A DNA stretch of 9,495 bases. It comes from an uncultured Clostridia bacterium (GTDB taxonomy: Bacteria; Bacillota; Clostridia; Oscillospirales; Acutalibacteraceae). The translations under genes and the position numbers were made by a program. The stretch lies in contig CALAQQ010000090.1 of assembly GCA_937888485.1 (NCBI GenBank), forward strand, positions 1 to 9,495. The letters run 5' to 3'. Position 1 is the stretch's first letter. Each line of letters begins with the position of its first letter. Below are positions 6,924 to 9,495 of the stretch, piece by piece. The notes beneath the pieces were generated by a model. That model was not told the DNA's origin, searched no databases, and worked only from the letters and a program-made list of their open reading frames with translations.

Positions 6924-7595
6924 TTAGTCATAAATTCTGCTGATTGCGTATTTGGAAAATGCCGAAGTCCGTCTGTCGCCGATTTGTATTGCATTTCTGA
7001 TAACCATTGGTAAAAATTCATCCCATTTGACCTCTAAGATTATCGGGTTATCAGGAATCGGAACCGTCGGACAGTCTTTGCTGAAAAATTCTTTTGAAGC
7101 AAGACCCGTTTTGATTTCATAATCAAGGGTAATCCGCACATTGCCTGCAGGATAAACAAACGGTTCTCTCCAATAGTCAACAATTGTTTTCGGTTTCAAC
7201 TGTTGAACGGTCATTTTCTGATAAAGCTCACGGATGAGTTCATCTTCGGAGTCTTTCATCCAACCAATGTCACCGTCAATAATTTTCTGAACCTGTTCTT
7301 TTGTTAAATCCGCACCTTTTTTGCTGCAGAGTCCTGCAGTCTTACTCTTTTTTTCAAGATGAATAACCGTTGTGTCAAAATTATAGTATCTGATTCTGAA
7401 TTTTTCACGGCGGCTTATTCCGTCAATCTTTTCCCTCAATGCGGTATCGGCAGGAGTGTCAAAATAAAGGCTTCGGATAAAATATCTGCCGTCAACGGCG
7501 TTTTCATCCGTTTTCATAACAGCACTCAGCCTTTTCCGCAGCACAATCATATCCCCATAATTGATTAAATGTTTCCATTCGTGACGAAGATTCAA
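6924..7595 (-). CDS. VTC-domain (polyphosphate polymerase-like) protein
   Basis: This 223-residue protein resembles the catalytic VTC domain, which in yeast Vtc4 makes polyphosphate from ATP inside a tunnel lined with basic residues. Matching features, numbered from the start chosen here, are 'LRHEWKH' (3-9), 'FIRSLYFD' (39-46), 'RREKFRIRYYN' (62-72), 'IHLEKKSK' (78-85), 'DYWREPF' (140-146) and the late acid-lysine pair 'ILEVKWDE' (186-193). These supply the Arg/Lys and metal-binding Glu expected of an active enzyme. The start is a TTG at 7595: AGAGGTGATA (7610-7601) is an excellent ribosome binding site for it, and homologs begin near 'RHEWKH'. An ATG at 7628 or 7649 would translate the binding site itself as KRGD. 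The protein has no membrane segment, so it probably works with the DUF4956 partner. It is the first gene of the operon. Confidence 0.86.
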   Translation of the reverse strand: MNLRHEWKHLINYGDMIVLRKRLSAVMKTDENAVDGRYFIRSLYFDTPADTALREKIDGISRREKFRIRYYNFDTTVIHLEKKSKTAGLCSKKGADLTKEQVQKIIDGDIGWMKDSEDELIRELYQKMTVQQLKPKTIVDYWREPFVYPAGNVRITLDYEIKTGLASKEFFSKDCPTVPIPDNPIILEVKWDEFLPMVIRNAIQIGDRRTSAFSKYAISRIYD

Positions 7596-7623
7596 GTTTT
7601 TATCACCTCTTTTGTATGCCGTA

Positions 7624-7629
7624 ATCATA
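7624..7629 (-). promoter_or_regulatory. -10-like box of the VTC-DUF4956-CotH operon
   Basis: On the minus strand TATGAT (7629-7624) matches the -10 consensus at five of six positions and has no good -35 partner. The expected -35 area is occupied by the CTGAA repeats at 7634-7657. This is the usual geometry of a promoter that needs an OmpR/PhoB-type activator. Confidence 0.45.
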
Positions 7630-7633
7630 TCAC

Positions 7634-7657
7634 CTGAAACTGAATTCAAACTGAAAA
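7634..7657 (-). promoter_or_regulatory. Tandem-repeat operator A, facing the VTC operon
   Basis: CTGAATTCAAACTGAAAA (7640-7657) contains CTGAA twice, spaced 11 bp from start to start, and a further CTGAAA lies at 7634-7639. The 11-bp period matches one DNA turn, as bound head-to-tail by OmpR/PhoB regulators. It abuts the -10-like box at 7624-7629. A near-identical element lies in mirror orientation at 7697-7714. The likely binding protein is the response regulator encoded next door. Confidence 0.6.
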
Positions 7658-7696
7658 TACGGGTTCAACATTGTAAAAGAAATGTAAACAAATTCT

Positions 7697-7714
7697 TTTT
7701 CAGCTTTATTTCAG
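7697..7714 (+). promoter_or_regulatory. Tandem-repeat operator B, facing the response regulator gene
   Basis: On the minus strand this reads CTGAAATAAAGCTGAAAA, again CTGAA twice at an 11-bp period, and it agrees with operator A at 15 of 18 positions. In the direction of the regulator gene it reads as two TTTCAG boxes ending 13 bases before TATAAT (7728-7733). It could mediate autoregulation of the two-component operon. Confidence 0.6.
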
Positions 7715-7727
7715 CAAACAGAGATAT

Positions 7728-7733
7728 TATAAT
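7728..7733 (+). promoter_or_regulatory. -10 box of the two-component operon
   Basis: A perfect TATAAT lies 19 bases before the response regulator ATG at 7753. The sequence 17 bases upstream (TTTATT, 7705-7710) is a poor -35 and lies inside operator B, consistent with an activator-dependent promoter. The leader would be very short, about 12 bases, so transcription may start elsewhere. Confidence 0.5.
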
Positions 7734-7752
7734 AATCGGGCAGGTGAAAATG

Positions 7753-8421
7753 ATGAAAATACTTATAATTGAAGATGAAAAAATCCTTGCCGATTCGCTG
7801 AAAACGCTTCTTGAAGGCAAAGGCTTTGAGGTTGAAGCAGTTTATGACGGCGAAACGGGCAAGGAATATGCAGAACTCGGAATATATGATTTGCTGATAC
7901 TTGATGTGATGATGCCGAAAATGGATGGCTATGAGGTTGCAAGACAGGTGCGTTCACAAAGATGCTCAACACCGATTCTTATGCTTACGGCAAAATCAGA
8001 AGTTGAGGACAGAATTAAAGGACTTAACAGCGGTGCGGATTATTATTTAACAAAACCTTTTTATACTGCGGAGCTTCTCGCCTGCATAAACGCATTGCTC
8101 CGCCGTCAGGGAAATCAGGTTGACGAGCTTGTTTTCGGTAACACCTCGCTTGACCTTTCGTCAGGCAAACTTATCTGCGGCGAAAAATCCGTTCGTCTTT
8201 CTGCAAAGGAATTTGATGTTATGCGTCTGCTTATGCAGTCAAAAGACCGTAATCTTTCAAAGGAAGCTTTGCTTGCAAGAGTATGGGGATATGACTCGAA
8301 TGCTGTTGAAAACCACGTTGAGGTTTATATCGGATTTCTCCGTAAAAAGCTTCGCAGCATCGGCTCGGATATAAGCATCGAAGCCATAAGACGGCTCGGT
8401 TATCATCTGGAGGTTAAATAA
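7753..8421 (+). CDS. OmpR/PhoB-family response regulator
   Basis: This 222-residue protein has a receiver domain (1-~115) with the acidic pocket 'EDE' (7-9), phosphoacceptor D51 in 'LILDVMMPKMDGYE', T79 in 'MLTAK' and K101 in 'LTKPF'. These are all the residues needed for phosphorylation. A winged-helix DNA-binding domain follows (~126-222) with 'LSAKEFDVMRLLMQ' and 'VWGYDSNAVENHVEVYIGFLRKKL', typical of the OmpR/PhoB class. AGGTG at 7742-7746 is best spaced for the ATG at 7753; the adjacent ATG at 7750 is possible. The longer reading frame from 7612 would run through the control region and is not credible. The next gene, a sensor kinase, starts directly after the stop, so the pair forms one operon. 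It probably binds the CTGAA tandem repeats upstream and so regulates itself and the divergent VTC operon. Confidence 0.93.
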   Translation: MKILIIEDEKILADSLKTLLEGKGFEVEAVYDGETGKEYAELGIYDLLILDVMMPKMDGYEVARQVRSQRCSTPILMLTAKSEVEDRIKGLNSGADYYLTKPFYTAELLACINALLRRQGNQVDELVFGNTSLDLSSGKLICGEKSVRLSAKEFDVMRLLMQSKDRNLSKEALLARVWGYDSNAVENHVEVYIGFLRKKLRSIGSDISIEAIRRLGYHLEVK

Positions 8422-8766
8422 ATGCTTAAAAAGCTGAGAATAAAGTTTATATGTATTTTTATGGTAACCGTAACCGTTATGCTCGGCGTAATTCTTGGTA
8501 CGGTTATCACACTCACGCATAAAAATATCGAACAGCAAAACATCTCGGCAATGAGGGATATAGCAATGCCTCCCAAGCCTCACAATAAACCCGAAAAAGA
8601 ATTTGAACATATCCCGAAACCGCATTTCAGTCTGCTTATCACCCCTGACGGAGAATTTATTGCAGAAGATAACGGTATGTTTGATTTGTCCGATGAAGAA
8701 CATGGGATATCTTTATGTATTCACCAAAGTGGAATAATAAAAATAAACGGTGTGATTATTGTATAA
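8422..8766 (+). CDS. Sensor histidine kinase, N-terminal fragment only
   Basis: GGAGG at 8409-8413 and the ATG immediately after the regulator stop mark this as the partner kinase gene of the two-component operon. Only the beginning is present: a cytoplasmic start, one membrane helix (about 9-31), and the start of an extracytoplasmic sensing region (about 32-93) containing 'MPPKPHNKPEKEFEHIPKPH' and 'FSLLITPDGEFIAEDNG'. HAMP, phosphoacceptor histidine and ATPase domains are absent. After about residue 93 (near base 8700) the frame runs into foreign DNA and ends 21 codons later at 8766. Those last codons are not kinase sequence. The identification rests on gene position and topology, since no catalytic motif remains. 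The gene is probably complete in the real genome and cut here by a sequence join. Confidence 0.75.
   Translation: MLKKLRIKFICIFMVTVTVMLGVILGTVITLTHKNIEQQNISAMRDIAMPPKPHNKPEKEFEHIPKPHFSLLITPDGEFIAEDNGMFDLSDEEHGISLCIHQSGIIKINGVIIV
8694..8715. other. Probable junction of two unrelated DNAs
   Basis: To the left, the kinase frame codes sensibly up to about 8700. To the right, a different frame takes over with no upstream coding before a TGA at 8694-8696. Base composition drops: sampled 60-base rows on the right are 25-38% GC, against 37-53% in the adjacent regulator gene. Codon choice shifts to A/T endings. No inverted repeats, transposase or integrase are visible at the edge. An assembly chimera fits best. 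Confidence 0.65.
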
Positions 8767-9248
8767 ACCATTTGGGTGAAGGTGAAAAAGCATGTAATCT
8801 TGACGATGATACAGCTGTTTACATTTGTCAAAACGGAAAGTTTGTTGAATCAGAAGCATGTATCGGACAAAATTTATGTGTTGACGGTAAATGCTCCTGT
8901 GCTTTAAAAAATATCGGATGTGGTGAAGATGGCTTGATATTAGATGAAGAAACATGTACCTGTGTCTGTCCTGCAGATAAACCTGTATGGGATGGAAGTG
9001 AATGTGTTAAAGAAGAGTGTGAAAACGTAAATGATTGTCAAGAAGAATTTCCAGATATGTCTATAACTGATTTAGCTAATTCTATTGAAAGATATAGAAA
9101 GCAAGACACATGGAATGAAACTACTATGTTAACAGAAGATTCATTTAATCATTTACAAGATATTATGATTGATTATGGTGCTTTAGAAAAGAAAGTTTCT
9201 TACCAAACAATTCTTCAGAAGTTAAACCTGAAGACATCGCTTTCGTAA
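8715..9248 (+). CDS. Cysteine-rich protein of unknown function, probably partial
   Basis: The frame runs 177 residues from an ATG at 8715, which has no ribosome binding site and lies at the join. The true gene probably begins further upstream in its own genome. Residues 13-108 contain 15 cysteines, with short-spaced groups such as 'CVDGKCSC' (55-62) and 'CTCVCPADKPVWDGSECV' (81-98). Such spacing suggests a disulfide-rich protein outside the cytoplasm. The 'CPADKPVWDGSECV' unit recalls repeats in large surface proteins of some uncultured gut bacteria, but I cannot name a family. From about residue 110 the protein becomes acidic and helical without cysteines. The final 15-20 residues look out of frame: the overlapping frame at 9173-9495 continues more plausibly. 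No signal peptide is visible because the start is missing. Confidence 0.5.
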   Translation: MYSPKWNNKNKRCDYCINHLGEGEKACNLDDDTAVYICQNGKFVESEACIGQNLCVDGKCSCALKNIGCGEDGLILDEETCTCVCPADKPVWDGSECVKEECENVNDCQEEFPDMSITDLANSIERYRKQDTWNETTMLTEDSFNHLQDIMIDYGALEKKVSYQTILQKLNLKTSLS

Positions 9249-9495
9249 GCAAAGATACAGCTCCAACAATTCATCAACTTTTAACAAGACAAAAAGAATT
9301 AGAGAAAAATCGTCCTGCAGGTTTTGATGAATATGATACAGCCGGAACTTTAGAAGTTAGAAAACCAACATCAAGTCCTGAATTTAATATTGGTTTATAT
9401 AGATCAACTTCTTATTATCAACAAGCTAAAGCAGCTATGTTAGCAAAACTTCAACAATATTGTCCATATTCATATGAAGATTTTGCATGCGCATG
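9173..9495 (+). pseudogene. Frame-shifted continuation of the cysteine-rich gene, cut by the window end
   Basis: A second frame opens after a stop at 9170-9172 and runs to the window end with the same AT-rich codon style and no start signal of its own. It reads 'SSEVKPEDIAFVSKDTAPT', then 'HQLLTRQKELEKNRPAGFDE', and ends near 'LQQYCPYSYEDFACA'. It looks like the rest of the preceding protein displaced by a one-base loss, most likely at the A-rich stretch 9186-9195 (GAAAAGAAAG). A sequencing or assembly error, or a true pseudogene, would both fit. No known domain is recognised. Confidence 0.45.

Noticed and set aside
7612..7752. N-terminal extension of the response regulator from an ATG at 7612
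   Set aside because: It would run through the operators and promoter. The receiver domain begins at MKILIIEDE, which has its own ribosome binding site.
8257..8703. 148-codon frame opposite the regulator and kinase genes
   Set aside because: It is antisense to conserved domains and lacks a start signal.
9186..9248. Programmed -1 frameshift in the cysteine-rich gene
   Set aside because: No X-XXY-YYZ slippery heptamer in the correct frame and no obvious downstream structure. A base error or decay is simpler.
1..9495. CRISPR arrays, tRNA or rRNA genes, insertion sequences, riboswitches
   Set aside because: I saw no regularly spaced repeats, cloverleaf sequences, transposase genes or recognisable riboswitch cores in any intergenic region.

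Overview
The window is bacterial DNA, and most of it (about bases 1-8,700) reads as a chromosome segment of a low-to-mid GC Firmicute. A gut clostridium of the Ruminococcus/Oscillospiraceae type is my inference. The grounds are strong AGGAGG-type ribosome binding sites, TATAAT-like promoters, compact gene packing and the gene families present. From about 8,700 to the end the sequence changes abruptly: it becomes AT-richer with A/T-ending codons, and it codes for a cysteine-rich protein that continues no gene on the left. I read this as a join of two unrelated DNAs, most simply an assembly chimera, less likely a real insertion.

Layout. Bases 1-480 hold a small DUF6061-like gene closed by a perfect 13-bp hairpin. 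Bases 483-2362 hold two divergent five-bladed beta-propeller glycosidases of the GH43 type, which share a 190-bp regulatory region. That region carries good promoters in both directions and a palindrome over one of them. Bases 2354-4195 hold an EamA-family exporter and a divergent LysR-type regulator that probably controls it, followed by a strong bidirectional terminator. Bases 4280-7595 are a tight leftward operon: VTC-domain (polyphosphate polymerase-like) protein, then DUF4956 membrane protein, then a CotH-kinase-family protein with a membrane anchor and low-complexity segments. Bases 7753-8700 hold a divergent OmpR/PhoB-type response regulator and the first ~93 residues of its sensor kinase, where the join falls.

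How they work together. The most interesting part is the VTC-DUF4956-CotH operon facing the two-component system. The 157 bp between them contain two mirror-image copies of an 18-bp tandem-repeat element, CTGAA-N6-CTGAAAA, matching at 15 of 18 positions. Each copy lies just upstream of a -10-like box, one per direction. The 11-bp repeat period is what OmpR/PhoB regulators normally recognise, so I infer that the regulator controls both its own operon and the VTC-DUF4956-CotH operon. This suggests a signal-controlled phosphate or phosphotransfer system at the cell surface whose substrate is unknown.

Several starts were moved from the longest reading frame to the codon supported by a ribosome binding site: EamA at 3223, CotH at 6226, VTC at a TTG at 7595, and the response regulator at 7753.
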